Notes under the pieces: generated by a model
Databases searched by the model: none
Told to the model about the DNA's origin: nothing
Seen by the model: the letters and a program-made list of their open reading frames with translations, nothing else
From: Microbacterium azadirachtae
GTDB taxonomy: Bacteria > Actinomycetota > Actinomycetes > Actinomycetales > Microbacteriaceae
Reading direction: 5' to 3'
DNA: 64,000 nt
Assembly (NCBI RefSeq): GCF_000956505.1
Contig: NZ_JYIX01000029.1
Location: forward strand, 1-64,000
In this document: positions 1 through 7,977 of the stretch, piece by piece
Numbering within the stretch: position 1 is the stretch's first letter
Layout of the letters: every line of letters begins with the position of its first letter
Program-made: the position numbers and the translations under genes

Positions 1-1818
1 GGCCGTGTGCGCGGGCGGGGCGGGGGCGGCCTCGGCCGCGACCGTTGGGAGCGCGGTCGTGGGCGCGGTCGCGGGATCCGGCATGCTCACCGGAACGGGG
101 GCCGTCGCTGACGCGGGAGCCGGATCCGACGCCGCGGCGGCCGTCTCGGCCTCGTGCGCGTCGGCGAAGGCGCGGTGCTTCGCCTCTTCGGCGATGATCG
201 CGGCGCGGTCGCGGTAGCCCTTCGACGTGACGCGGTCGAGCTCGACCTGCTTCGCGATCGCCTCGGCCTTCTCGTAGAGCGAGGGCTCTCCCCAGCTGGT
301 CAGCACCTTCACGATGACCGGGAGCAGCTCGATCATGAAGAACAGCGCGGCGATCAGCCAGTGCGCGAAGCCCAGCACGGGCTCCTTCGCGGAGAGGCGG
401 TCGAGTGCCGAGATCTGGCTGAGCAGACCCACCGCACCGGCGTTCGTGCCCGCCACGGACGCGGCCCGCGCGTTGTATGCGTCGAGCGCGGTCTTGTAGG
501 CCTGCTCGGCGGTGGGGATCTGGTCCTTCGCCTGCTGGCGGTTCTGCGCCTCGGTGGCCGAGGTCGCCGTCTTCGACGAGCTGTCCGCGGACTCGAGGTC
601 GGTGTTGGCCTGCCGCAGCTGCGCGGCGAGCGCGTCATAGGTCTGCTGCGACTGGTCGAGCTGCGACTTCGCCGCGGTCGAACTCGCGCCGTCCCCCTGC
701 ACGCCGGTGCAGCCGGGCACCGTGCCTGCACCCTGCCCGGTGAGCTCGCACTGGTACAGCGCACGCGCCTGGTCGATGACCTTCTGCTGGTCCGTCATCT
801 GACCGGTGATCTTGGTGACCGTGTCCTGCGCCGCCTTCTGGGAGGCGGAGTCGCTGGACGTGCCCTTCACGATGCCGGTCGATGCCTGGTTCTGCAGGTC
901 GGCGAGGCGAGCGGAGGCCGCGTCGAGCGCCTTCTTCTCAGGACCGCTGGTCACGGCCTTCTGGTCGGACTGCGCCTGCACCAGGTTGGTGGCGGTGACC
1001 TCACGGGCGATGTCGTTGTGGAACGCCTGCAGCACGATCGGCTCGGCCACGACGAACCCGATGATCGCGGCCATCAGCACACGCGGGATCGCGAGACCCA
1101 GCAGACGCCAGATGTTGCGGGTCGAGCGCATCGTCGAGGTGAGGAAGCGGTCGAGGTTGAAGATCAGCAGCGCCCAGACGATGGCGAGCGGCACGGCCAG
1201 CCAGACCAGCACCTGCACGCCCGTGGTGAGGGCGAACAGCATCGAGAGCGCGGACACCAGCGCGGTGCCCGCCAGCACGAAGAACATCTGCACGAAGCGC
1301 GGCTGCTCGGTGGGGACGCGGTCGAGGATCGTGCCGTCGGCGCCGCCGAGGATCGCCAGCCGGCGCCAGAACCAGCCCTGCGGGCGGGGCTCGCGCGGGG
1401 CCTTCGGCTGTCTCGGGGGCCTGGGCTGCTTCGGCGGCAGCGCGGCGGCGGGCGCGGGTGCGGGCGTGGCGACGACCGGAGCGGGCTCGACGATGGCGGC
1501 CGGCTCCGGGGTGTGCGGCGCGGCAGGCTCCTCGGCCGCGGCGAGCAGGTCCTCGATGCGGGGCTCGGCCTCGGGTTCTGGCATCTGCTCCGGCTCCGGC
1601 ACGGGCGCCGGCGCGGGCGGACGCGGCGGGGCGACGGGCTCGATCGGAGCGGTCTCGGCGGCGGGATCGGATCCGGTCGGCGTGTAGTCGCGCACGAAGA
1701 TGAACGGGTCCTCGGCGGCCGGGTCGGAGGGGTTCGCGGGGTCGGGCTGTCCATCGACGTCGAAGGCGATCCGGCCCTGGGAATCCATGCGGCCAGGGCG
1801 GTGGGCGGAATAGGACAT
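1..1818 (-). CDS. DUF4407 membrane protein, C-terminus beyond window edge
   Basis: The reading frame opens at the ATG ending at 1818 and is still open at base 1, so about 606 residues are visible and the C-terminus is missing. Residues 1-150 are rich in Pro, Ala and Glu and look disordered. Hydrophobic segments lie at about 176-197, 201-221 and 243-262, and another near residue 500 (HWLIAALFFMIELLPVIV). Between them is a polar Gln/Ala/Asp-rich stretch with coiled-coil character and two cysteines, followed after the last helix by a charged, then Ala/Pro-rich tail. This arrangement is typical of the DUF4407 family, whose function is unknown. The gene stands alone, with a palindromic repeat between it and the TetR gene upstream. 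I am confident of the family and have no functional assignment. Confidence 0.85.
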   Translation of the reverse strand, partial: MSYSAHRPGRMDSQGRIAFDVDGQPDPANPSDPAAEDPFIFVRDYTPTGSDPAAETAPIEPVAPPRPPAPAPVPEPEQMPEPEAEPRIEDLLAAAEEPAAPHTPEPAAIVEPAPVVATPAPAPAAALPPKQPRPPRQPKAPREPRPQGWFWRRLAILGGADGTILDRVPTEQPRFVQMFFVLAGTALVSALSMLFALTTGVQVLVWLAVPLAIVWALLIFNLDRFLTSTMRSTRNIWRLLGLAIPRVLMAAIIGFVVAEPIVLQAFHNDIAREVTATNLVQAQSDQKAVTSGPEKKALDAASARLADLQNQASTGIVKGTSSDSASQKAAQDTVTKITGQMTDQQKVIDQARALYQCELTGQGAGTVPGCTGVQGDGASSTAAKSQLDQSQQTYDALAAQLRQANTDLESADSSSKTATSATEAQNRQQAKDQIPTAEQAYKTALDAYNARAASVAGTNAGAVGLLSQISALDRLSAKEPVLGFAHWLIAALFFMIELLPVIVKVLTSWGEPSLYEKAEAIAKQVELDRVTSKGYRDRAAIIAEEAKHRAFADAHEAETAAAASDPAPASATAPVPVSMPDPATAPTTALPTVAAEAAPAPPAHTA

Positions 1819-1915
1819 CCCTCAACCGTACGAAAACCCGCCTGTAAGAGCGGTGGGCGAACCCTGGGCGCAGGCCGGGCGGATCCGAGGTGCCGCCTAT
1901 GGACCCTCCACCTTC

Positions 1916-1965
1916 GAGTCGTCCCTGTCAGCGGACGCTATGGGGTCCGCTCACGGGGACGACTC
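1916..1965. repeat. 50-bp palindromic repeat, family 1, copy 1
   Basis: A hairpin with arms starting GAGTCGTCCC and ending GGGACGACTC around a central TATGG. It lies downstream of the TetR gene (ending at 2013) and upstream of the DUF4407 gene, both on the minus strand. Confidence 0.85.
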
Positions 1966-2012
1966 GGAGATGGAGAGGGTCGAAGGCGGAGGAAGTCGGT
2001 TTCCGCGGGGGG

Positions 2013-2600
2013 TCAGACGGAGGCGTGAGGCAGCATCCGATCGACCGCGCTCTCGTATCCGGCGAGCGCGACCTCGATCGGGAAATGCCCGGCCGCGGAG
2101 AGCGTGCCGAGGCCGTGCACGAGCCCCCAGAAGCCCACGGCGTCCGCGGCGCGGTCCAGCCCTGCGGCGAGCGCAGCCTCCCCCAGTGCCTCCTCGAGAC
2201 CGGCGATGAGCGGCGCCATCGTCGCCGTGGGCGATCCCGGCACGCACACGGTCGGATCGTAGATCGCCTCGAAGGCGTTCGGATGCTCGACCGCGAAGCG
2301 GATGTAGGCGCCGCCGCCGTTCCGCAGCGCCGCTCTCGGGTCGGTGCTCGCGGCGATCGCTGCCCGCACGAGCGCGAGCAGATCCGCCATGCTGCGCTCG
2401 GCGATCGCCCTGATCAGGCCGTTCCGGTCGGCGAAGTGGTGATACGGCGCGTTGTGGCTCACGTTCGCGGCGCGCGCGACCTCGCGCAGGCTGATCTCCT
2501 TCGCGGGCTTCTCCGCGAGCAGCTGCATCGCCGCGTCCTCGAGCGCATGCGCGAGATCGCCGTGGTGATACCCGGAACGTGAACTTGACACGAGCAACAT
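2013..2600 (-). CDS. TetR family transcriptional regulator
   Basis: 195 residues, a normal TetR length. The N-terminal helix-turn-helix is visible at about residues 35-60 (ISLREVARAANVSHNAPYHHF), followed by a helical ligand-binding domain; FWGLVHGLGTL near residue 160 is typical of the WHG/TetR_C_33 class. It is transcribed away from an NAD(P)H oxidoreductase gene, and the 55-bp gap between the two starts holds a duplicated GACAGTGTC box. By family knowledge it is a repressor of itself and of the divergent oxidoreductase; that target is inferred from the arrangement. The start at 2600 is the first ATG after the promoter region. Confidence 0.88.
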   Translation of the reverse strand: MLLVSSSRSGYHHGDLAHALEDAAMQLLAEKPAKEISLREVARAANVSHNAPYHHFADRNGLIRAIAERSMADLLALVRAAIAASTDPRAALRNGGGAYIRFAVEHPNAFEAIYDPTVCVPGSPTATMAPLIAGLEEALGEAALAAGLDRAADAVGFWGLVHGLGTLSAAGHFPIEVALAGYESAVDRMLPHASV

Positions 2601-2611
2601 CCTCTCTTATC

Positions 2612-2643
2612 TTGACAGTGTCCACCTAGTTGACAGTGTCCAG
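2612..2643. promoter_or_regulatory. Duplicated TTGACAGTGTCCA box, candidate TetR operator/promoter
   Basis: TTGACAGTGTCCA occurs at 2612 and again at 2630, an 18-bp period. Each copy contains the palindrome GACA-G-TGTC, and each begins with a perfect -35 hexamer TTGACA. It sits in the gap between the divergent TetR and oxidoreductase genes. Operator function is inferred. Confidence 0.6.
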
Positions 2644-2655
2644 ATTGGAGATCGC

Positions 2656-3291
2656 ATGCCCGCCGCCCTCGTCATCGACGGCCACCCCGACGCCCGTTCC
2701 CTCACCGCCGCACTCGCCCGGCGATACGCCGAGGCGCATGGCGATGCGCGCGTGCTCGCCCTGCGCGATCTCGCTTTCGACCCGATCCTGCGCTACGGCT
2801 ACCGCGAGCGCATGACGCTCGAACCCGACCTCGTCGAGGCGCGGGAGGCCCTGCACGCCGCCCGCACGGTCGTCGTCGCGACGCCGCTGTGGTGGGGATC
2901 CGTTCCCGCACTGCTCAAGGGCTTCTTCGACAGGAGCCTGCTGCCCCAGCAGGAGTACCGGTACCGCCCCTCCGGACTCCCCGAGGGGCTGCTGACCGCG
3001 CCGCACGGCCGACTGCTGCTGCTCGCGGACACCCCCTGGTACTTCCGCCCTCTCACCGGCCTGCCGGGACAGACGCACGTCGCCCGTGCGACCATGCGGT
3101 TCTGCGGAATCAGGGACGTGCGGACCACGCGGATGCTCGGCGTGAAGGACGCCTCTCCCGCACGCATCGAAGCGTGGTTCGATCGTGCCGCGCGGCTCGG
3201 CGCGGCGGACGGCGCCCGCGACGCGAAGACCGCGACCCCGGCACAGGCCTCCCACGTGCCCGCGACCGCGACCGCGACCGCGTCAGCCTGA
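2656..3291 (+). CDS. NAD(P)H-dependent oxidoreductase, flavodoxin-like fold
   Basis: 211 residues. The N-terminal strand VIDGHPDARSLTAAL (residues 6-20) matches the FMN-binding loop of the NQO1/MdaB/KefF quinone reductase family, and TPLWWGSVPALLKGFFDRSL (about 76-95) is that family's signature, as is the region around residues 122-140 (WYFRPLTGLPG). By family it is a cytosolic flavoenzyme reducing quinones or nitro compounds with NAD(P)H. The last 25 residues are low-complexity Ala/Thr and may not be structured. It is transcribed divergently from a TetR gene that probably controls it. The SD-like TTGGAG lies 7 bases upstream of the ATG. Confidence 0.88.
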   Translation: MPAALVIDGHPDARSLTAALARRYAEAHGDARVLALRDLAFDPILRYGYRERMTLEPDLVEAREALHAARTVVVATPLWWGSVPALLKGFFDRSLLPQQEYRYRPSGLPEGLLTAPHGRLLLLADTPWYFRPLTGLPGQTHVARATMRFCGIRDVRTTRMLGVKDASPARIEAWFDRAARLGAADGARDAKTATPAQASHVPATATATASA

Positions 3292-3324
3292 CGCGGCGCC
3301 CCTCCCTATGCCCCCTCCATCTCC

Positions 3325-3374
3325 GGGTCGTCCCCATCAGCGCACGCCATAGCGTCCGCTCATGGGGACGACTC
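3325..3374. repeat. 50-bp palindromic repeat, family 1, copy 2
   Basis: The same hairpin as at 1916, here starting GGGTCGTCCCC and ending GGGGACGACTC. It lies between the convergent oxidoreductase and hydrolase genes. Confidence 0.85.
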
Positions 3375-3397
3375 GGAGATAGGGAGAGGTGAGGGGC

Positions 3398-4465
3398 TCA
3401 GAACCCGAGGTGGGTGGCGAGCTCGCGATCGAAGACCTCTGCCTCGTCGAGGTGCGGCGCGTGCCCGGCCTCGGGCAGGACGACCTCGCGATACTCCCCG
3501 CCGTTCGCGGCGTAGCGCTCGAGCACGGCCCTGGTCTGGGTCACCATCGGCTGCACGGGTGCGACGCCCTCCCCCGGCCAGCCCGGGATCACGCCGAGCG
3601 CGCCGAGCTGATTGAGGTCGAAGAACGAGGCGTCCGACACGATCGCATCCTTCTCCCCGCGGATCCAGAGGATCCGGGGCTTCACGGAGAGATCGACGAT
3701 GCCCGACAGATCCAGATGCTGCGGAGCCATCGTGTTGAGCACGCCGCGGGCGCCGGCGGCGAATCCCGGCCAGTTGTCGGATCCGACCGCATCGCCCGGG
3801 TAGTTGTCGAGACCCGTCTTCGTGGTGAGCATCGACGCGACCCAGAGGTCCTCGTGCGGGGTCTGCGTCTCGGGCCGCGCCACGTACGCAGTGCGGTAGA
3901 CGGTGCGCGGCGAGGTCTGCGCCTCATCCGTGGTGTCGCCCGCATCCAGTCGCGCCACGAAGTCCGGGTTCGCCCCGCCGCCGCCCGTGCCGGCGCCGTC
4001 CGCGTCGTTGCGCGCGCCGTCCGGGCCGTGCGTGCCGCCGAAGCCGTAGGGCGAGACCGGCGACTCCAGGGTGAGCGAGAGCACGCGCTCCGGCGCATCC
4101 AGCGCGACCTGCAGCACGACGCCGCCGCCCATGCTCCAGCCGATGAGGTGCACGGCGTCGAGGCCGAGGGCGTCGAGCACCGCGCGCACGTCGTCGGCGA
4201 AGTCGCGCAGCCCGCGGGTCGCGTCGACGGGCTTGGTCTCGCTGTCGCCGAAGCCGCGGAGGTCGATCGCGAGCGCGCGCACGTCCGCCGGGAGGGCGAG
4301 CATCGTCGGCTGGTAGAAGAGTGCCGACGACACGTTGCCGTGCACGAACACGACCGTCGCAGTCGGCGCCGCAGGATCTGCCGCGGGGCGTTCGAGCACG
4401 TTGGCGGCGTAGCGCGGCGTCTCGACGCGGCGTGCGGTGATGCCGTCGAACAGGGTGGCGGTCAT
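3398..4465 (-). CDS. Alpha/beta hydrolase
   Basis: 355 residues with a classic alpha/beta-hydrolase pattern: oxyanion-hole motif FVHGNVSS near residue 40, nucleophile elbow GWSMGGG near 110 (Ser), and a C-terminal GHAPHLDE supplying the catalytic His. An insertion of about 70 residues after the elbow, partly low-complexity Gly/Asp, is probably the cap domain. It is the last gene of a three-gene minus-strand unit (SDR, hydrolase, hydrolase), 31 bp after the preceding gene. A GAAGGGG sequence lies 7 bases before the ATG. Substrate unknown; esterase, lactonase or haloperoxidase-like activity are all possible. Confidence 0.85.
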   Translation of the reverse strand: MTATLFDGITARRVETPRYAANVLERPAADPAAPTATVVFVHGNVSSALFYQPTMLALPADVRALAIDLRGFGDSETKPVDATRGLRDFADDVRAVLDALGLDAVHLIGWSMGGGVVLQVALDAPERVLSLTLESPVSPYGFGGTHGPDGARNDADGAGTGGGGANPDFVARLDAGDTTDEAQTSPRTVYRTAYVARPETQTPHEDLWVASMLTTKTGLDNYPGDAVGSDNWPGFAAGARGVLNTMAPQHLDLSGIVDLSVKPRILWIRGEKDAIVSDASFFDLNQLGALGVIPGWPGEGVAPVQPMVTQTRAVLERYAANGGEYREVVLPEAGHAPHLDEAEVFDRELATHLGF

Positions 4466-4496
4466 GTCGGCCCCTTCGGGAGAGCAGGGAATGCGG

Positions 4497-5453
4497 TCAG
4501 GGTCGGGCGTCCGCCTCGGCGGCGACGCGCACGGCGCCCCGCTCGGCGAACAGGATCGTGTAGTGGTTCACATCGGGTACTTCGACGATCCGCAACTGCG
4601 GCACGAGTGCGCGGAACCGGTCGAGCGTTCCCGGAGCGTAGAGCGGATCCGCGTCGAGCAGCCCCCGCGGCGCGCGCAGCACGGTCACCGGCATGCGCAG
4701 CCCGCGCAGTGCGTCGAGGTACCAGTCCGGCCCGTACAGCTCGCCGCCGTCCTGAAGCATCGCGGCGGCGACCGTGGAGGAGCGCAGGTGCGGGGCGGAT
4801 CCGTCCAGGTCGTGTCGCGCGTACGTCTCGACCGCGCTCGACCAGTCCCGGGCGAAGGCGGGATGGATCCGCCAGAAATCCAGATAGGCGTCCTCGTCGG
4901 AGAACTCCATGGACAGCCGCTGCGCGGCCGGGCCCAGGAGCGCGGCGACGTCGAGGTCGTCGGCACTCGCCCCCTCCGGCAGCGCGAGCGGGAACCCGCC
5001 GTCGACGAGCACGAGGCGGGCCACGAGGTCGGGCCGCCTCGCGGCGAGCGCGACCACGACGAACGCGCCCATCGAGTGCCCGAGGACCGTGCGCGCACCG
5101 CCGCCGTCCGCATCAAGCACCGCGGCGAGATCCTCGGCGTGCCGGCGCAGCCCGTAGGGCCCGGGAAGCGCGTTGCTGCGCGCCCTTCCCCTGAGGTCGG
5201 GGGCGAGGATGCGCCGCGCGGGCAGGAGAGCGGCGACCGTGTCCCAGGAGCGGCCGTTGGCGGTGATGCCGTGGATCGCGAGGACGGCCTCGGCGTCGGA
5301 CGAGGGGCCGAAGGACGTGACGGCGAGTGTCTGGGGCGCGGCCGCCGCGGTCGCGAAGACCGGATCCACGGCCCCCTCGGCCGCGACGGTCACGGCGGCC
5401 GCGGCGCGCGCCGGATCAGTGCCCTCCGCTCCCCGCAACCCGTTGTCGGTCAC
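4497..5453 (-). CDS. Alpha/beta hydrolase
   Basis: 318 residues from the GTG at 5453, chosen because it overlaps the stop of the upstream SDR gene as GTGA and is preceded by GGATGGAG at good spacing; an ATG at 5465 is possible. Motifs are AIHGITANGRSW (oxyanion loop), GHSMGAF (nucleophile Ser near residue 125) and VNHYTILF near the end (catalytic His). The first 40 residues are Ala-rich. Translational coupling to the 3-hydroxybutyrate dehydrogenase-like gene suggests action in the same pathway, perhaps hydrolysing a hydroxyacyl ester or oligomer; this is inference. Confidence 0.83.
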   Translation of the reverse strand: MTDNGLRGAEGTDPARAAAAVTVAAEGAVDPVFATAAAAPQTLAVTSFGPSSDAEAVLAIHGITANGRSWDTVAALLPARRILAPDLRGRARSNALPGPYGLRRHAEDLAAVLDADGGGARTVLGHSMGAFVVVALAARRPDLVARLVLVDGGFPLALPEGASADDLDVAALLGPAAQRLSMEFSDEDAYLDFWRIHPAFARDWSSAVETYARHDLDGSAPHLRSSTVAAAMLQDGGELYGPDWYLDALRGLRMPVTVLRAPRGLLDADPLYAPGTLDRFRALVPQLRIVEVPDVNHYTILFAERGAVRVAAEADARP

Positions 5454-6223
5454 CGCGCGCTCCATCCGCCGTCCATCGTGTACGACGCCCCCGTGACCGA
5501 GCCCGCGGTCGGACCGCACAGCCACCGCGCCAGATCCGCCACTTCCTCGGGCTCGAGCAGTCGCTTGATCGCCGATTCGACGAGCATGACCTTCTCGATG
5601 ACGTCGGTCTCGGGGATGCCGTGCGTGCGGGCCTGGTCCGCGATCTGCTTCTGCACGAGGGGCGTATTGACGTACCCGGGGTTGATGCAGTTGCTCGTGA
5701 CCCCGTGCGGGCCGCCCTCGAGCGCCGTCACCTTGGAGAGCCCCTCCAGGGCGTGCTTGGCGGTGACGTAGGCCGATTTGTACTCGCTCGCGCGCAGGCC
5801 GTGCACGGAGCTGATGTTGACGATCCGCCCCCACCCGCGGGCGTACATCCCGGGGAGCACGGCCCGGATGAGCAGGAACGGCGCCGTGACCATGATGTCG
5901 AGCATGCGGCGGAACATCGCGGGGTCGAAGTCGACGATGGGCGCCACGGTCTGGAGCCCCGCGTTGTTCACGAGGATGTCGGCGTCGAAGGCGCGGGCAG
6001 CGAGCGCGTCCAGATCGCCGAGGTCGATCGCCAGAGCTTCGCCGCCGATCTCCGCCGCCACCGCGGCGGCCCCCTCCGCGTCGCGGTCCAGCAGCAGCAC
6101 GTGCGCCCCGTCCTGCGCGAGCGCCCTGGCGCACGCCGCCCCGATGCCGCTTCCCGCTCCCGTGACGAGGGCGGTGCGCCCCCGGAGGTCGGTGTCGGGT
6201 CCCGGGGATCGCTGCGCTGCCAT
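5450..6223 (-). CDS. SDR oxidoreductase, 3-hydroxybutyrate dehydrogenase type
   Basis: 257 residues from the ATG at 6223 (a GTG at 6241 in frame is an alternative). Short-chain dehydrogenase features: TGAGSGIGAA nucleotide-binding loop, NNAG, catalytic Ser in NISSVHG, YxxxK as YVTAK, and a C-terminal GASYTMDGGWSA. The motifs NISSVHGLRAS, KHALEGLSKVTALE and INPGYVNTPLV are close to those of D-3-hydroxybutyrate dehydrogenases, which oxidise 3-hydroxybutyrate to acetoacetate with NAD. It is first of a three-gene unit with two alpha/beta hydrolases and is divergent from a LysR regulator. The precise substrate is less certain than the family. Confidence 0.82.
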   Translation of the reverse strand: MAAQRSPGPDTDLRGRTALVTGAGSGIGAACARALAQDGAHVLLLDRDAEGAAAVAAEIGGEALAIDLGDLDALAARAFDADILVNNAGLQTVAPIVDFDPAMFRRMLDIMVTAPFLLIRAVLPGMYARGWGRIVNISSVHGLRASEYKSAYVTAKHALEGLSKVTALEGGPHGVTSNCINPGYVNTPLVQKQIADQARTHGIPETDVIEKVMLVESAIKRLLEPEEVADLARWLCGPTAGSVTGASYTMDGGWSAR

Positions 6224-6271
6224 GCCTGCACGGTAGTTCACCCTCGCGCACGACGGAAGGGGATCCGGCTA

Positions 6272-6283
6272 TGCAAAACTGCA
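6272..6283. promoter_or_regulatory. TGCA-N4-TGCA candidate LysR box
   Basis: TGCAAAACTGCA lies 3 bases before the LysR start codon and about 50 bases before the divergent SDR start. It gives the T-N11-A symmetry typical of LysR operators. This is suggestive only. Confidence 0.4.
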
Positions 6284-6286
6284 CAG

Positions 6287-7201
6287 ATGGACGCGCACTT
6301 CCCCGCACCGCCGCTCAGCGCGGACGACCTGCTCGTGCTGCTCGCAGTCGCGCGCAGCGGCCGGTTCACCGCCGCCGGAGCGCAGCTCGGGCTGAACCAC
6401 ACCACCGTCGCGCGCCGCATCGCCGCCCTCGAGGCGCAGTTGGGCGGGCGCGTGCTCTCGCGCGAGGGCGCGGGGTGGGAGCTCACGCCGCTCGGCTCCC
6501 GCGCCCTGGCCGCGGCCGAGGGCGTGGAGCGGGCGCTCGGACGCCTGGACGGCGGCGACACCGCGCGGATCGGCGGGCTGATCCGGCTGTCCGCGACGGA
6601 CGGGTTCAGCGGATTCGTGGCCGCTCCCGCGATGGCCGCGCTGCGGCGCGTCCATCCCGAGGTGCAGCTGGAGCTGATCACGGGAACCCGGCAGGCCTCG
6701 CATCAGCGCACGGGCGCCGACCTCGAAGTCGTGGTGGGGCGTCCGCAAGTGCGGCGGGCGCGCGCGATCCACCTCGCCGACTACGCACTCGGCCTCTACG
6801 CGAGCCGCGACTGGCTGCGCGAGCACCCGGCGCCGCAGGATCCGGAGGAGCTGGCCGGGCAGCCGCTCGTCTATTTCATCGAGTCGATGCTGCACGTCGA
6901 CTCCCTCGACGACGCGCGGCGCGCGGTTCCTGGCATGCACGACGCCGTGGCGAGCACGAACGTGTACGTGCACGTCGACGCCACCCGCGGTGGTGCGGGC
7001 TACGGGCTGCTGCCCGCGTTCCTCGCGGATCAGCACGAGGATCTGGTGCGCGTGCTGCCCGACGAGATCGACGAGCGACTGCCGTACTGGCTCATCGCGC
7101 GCCCCGAGGCGCTGAACCAGCCCGCGATCGCGGCGTTCCTCGAGGCGCTCCAGGCCCGCCTGACCGAAGTGCGCCCGCACCTGCTCGGCAAGCCGGCGTA
7201 A
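6287..7201 (+). CDS. LysR family transcriptional regulator
   Basis: 304 residues starting MDAHFP. The N-terminal winged helix-turn-helix is clear at about residues 10-70 (LLVLLAVARSGRFTAAGAQLGLNHTTVARRIAALEAQLGG), followed by the periplasmic-binding-protein-like effector domain. By family position it should control the divergent SDR/hydrolase operon and itself, responding to a pathway intermediate. The gap to the SDR start is about 60 bp and contains a TGCA inverted repeat. Reading can extend far upstream in the same frame, but the domain begins at this ATG. Confidence 0.88.
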   Translation: MDAHFPAPPLSADDLLVLLAVARSGRFTAAGAQLGLNHTTVARRIAALEAQLGGRVLSREGAGWELTPLGSRALAAAEGVERALGRLDGGDTARIGGLIRLSATDGFSGFVAAPAMAALRRVHPEVQLELITGTRQASHQRTGADLEVVVGRPQVRRARAIHLADYALGLYASRDWLREHPAPQDPEELAGQPLVYFIESMLHVDSLDDARRAVPGMHDAVASTNVYVHVDATRGGAGYGLLPAFLADQHEDLVRVLPDEIDERLPYWLIARPEALNQPAIAAFLEALQARLTEVRPHLLGKPA

Positions 7202-7215
7202 CGCCCCCTACTTCC

Positions 7216-7350
7216 GAGTCGTCCCTACCAGCGCACCCCAGGGGCTCCGCTCACTGGGACGACCCGAAATGGCGGCGGAACGTGCGGGCACCCCACTTTC
7301 GAGTCGTCCCCACCAGCGCACCCCAGGGGCTCCGCTCACAGGGACGACCC
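7216..7350. repeat. Pair of 50-bp palindromes, family 1, copies 3 and 4
   Basis: Copies at 7216-7265 and 7301-7350 in direct orientation, 35 bp apart. They share a variant centre (CACCCCAGGGGCTCC) not seen elsewhere in the window, so they probably arose by local duplication. They lie after the LysR stop and before the SixA gene. Confidence 0.85.
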
Positions 7351-7406
7351 GAAGCATGAGCGGGGGGGGCATGCGTCGGCGCCCCCTTGGTGGCACGCTG
7401 GGGAGT

Positions 7407-7883
7407 GTGAAGACCCTGCTGCTGGCGCGCCACGCGAAGTCCGACTGGGATACGGCCGGCCTGCGCGATCACGACCGCCCGCTGAACGCACGCGGCCGCC
7501 GGGACGCCCCGATGATGGCCCGTCGGCTGCGCGACGAGGATGTGCGCCTGCAGCGGATCCTGTCGAGCACGGCGATCCGCGCGCGCAGCACGGCCGGCGA
7601 GTACGCGGCGGCGTTCGGACTCGCCGTCGTCGCGGAGCCCGCGCTCTACGCGGCGTCCGCCCGCACGATCCTCGGGATCGCGTCCGCTCTCCCGGATGAC
7701 GTCGAGGTCGCGATGCTCGTAGGGCACAACCCCGGGATGGCGGATGCAGTGGCCGAGCTCACCGGATCCTTCGTGGAGTTCCCGACATGCGCGGTCGCCG
7801 AATGCGCGGTCGACGTCGCCTCCTGGTCCGAGCTGATCGAGGGTTCCGGCACCCTGCTCCGCCTGCGCACCCCGCGCGACTGA
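7407..7883 (+). CDS. SixA-type histidine phosphatase
   Basis: 158 residues from the GTG at 7407, preceded directly by GGGAG. LLARHAKSDW at residues 5-14 is the RHG-type motif of the histidine phosphatase (phosphoglycerate mutase-like) superfamily, here RHA as in SixA. A second conserved block, LVGHNPGMADAVAEL near residue 108, supplies the other catalytic His. By family it dephosphorylates phosphohistidine proteins or small phosphoesters. It is a single gene between repeat elements, convergent with rlmN. The real start could be slightly upstream. Confidence 0.85.
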   Translation: MKTLLLARHAKSDWDTAGLRDHDRPLNARGRRDAPMMARRLRDEDVRLQRILSSTAIRARSTAGEYAAAFGLAVVAEPALYAASARTILGIASALPDDVEVAMLVGHNPGMADAVAELTGSFVEFPTCAVAECAVDVASWSELIEGSGTLLRLRTPRD

Positions 7884-7915
7884 TCCAGGCCCCTCCCTAC
7901 GTCCCCACTACCTGC

Positions 7916-7965
7916 GAGTCGTCCCCGTCAGCGGACGCCATAGGCTCCGCTGATGGGGACGACTC
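7916..7965. repeat. 50-bp palindromic repeat, family 1, copy 5
   Basis: The same hairpin, centre GCCATAGGCTCC, sitting between the convergent SixA and rlmN genes. Confidence 0.85.
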
Positions 7966-7977
7966 GGAAGTGGCGGG

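Noticed and set aside
5327..7201. A 624-codon plus frame that could make a long N-terminal extension on the LysR protein
   Set aside because: The first 320 codons are antisense to the SDR and hydrolase genes; the LysR domain begins directly at the ATG at 6287.
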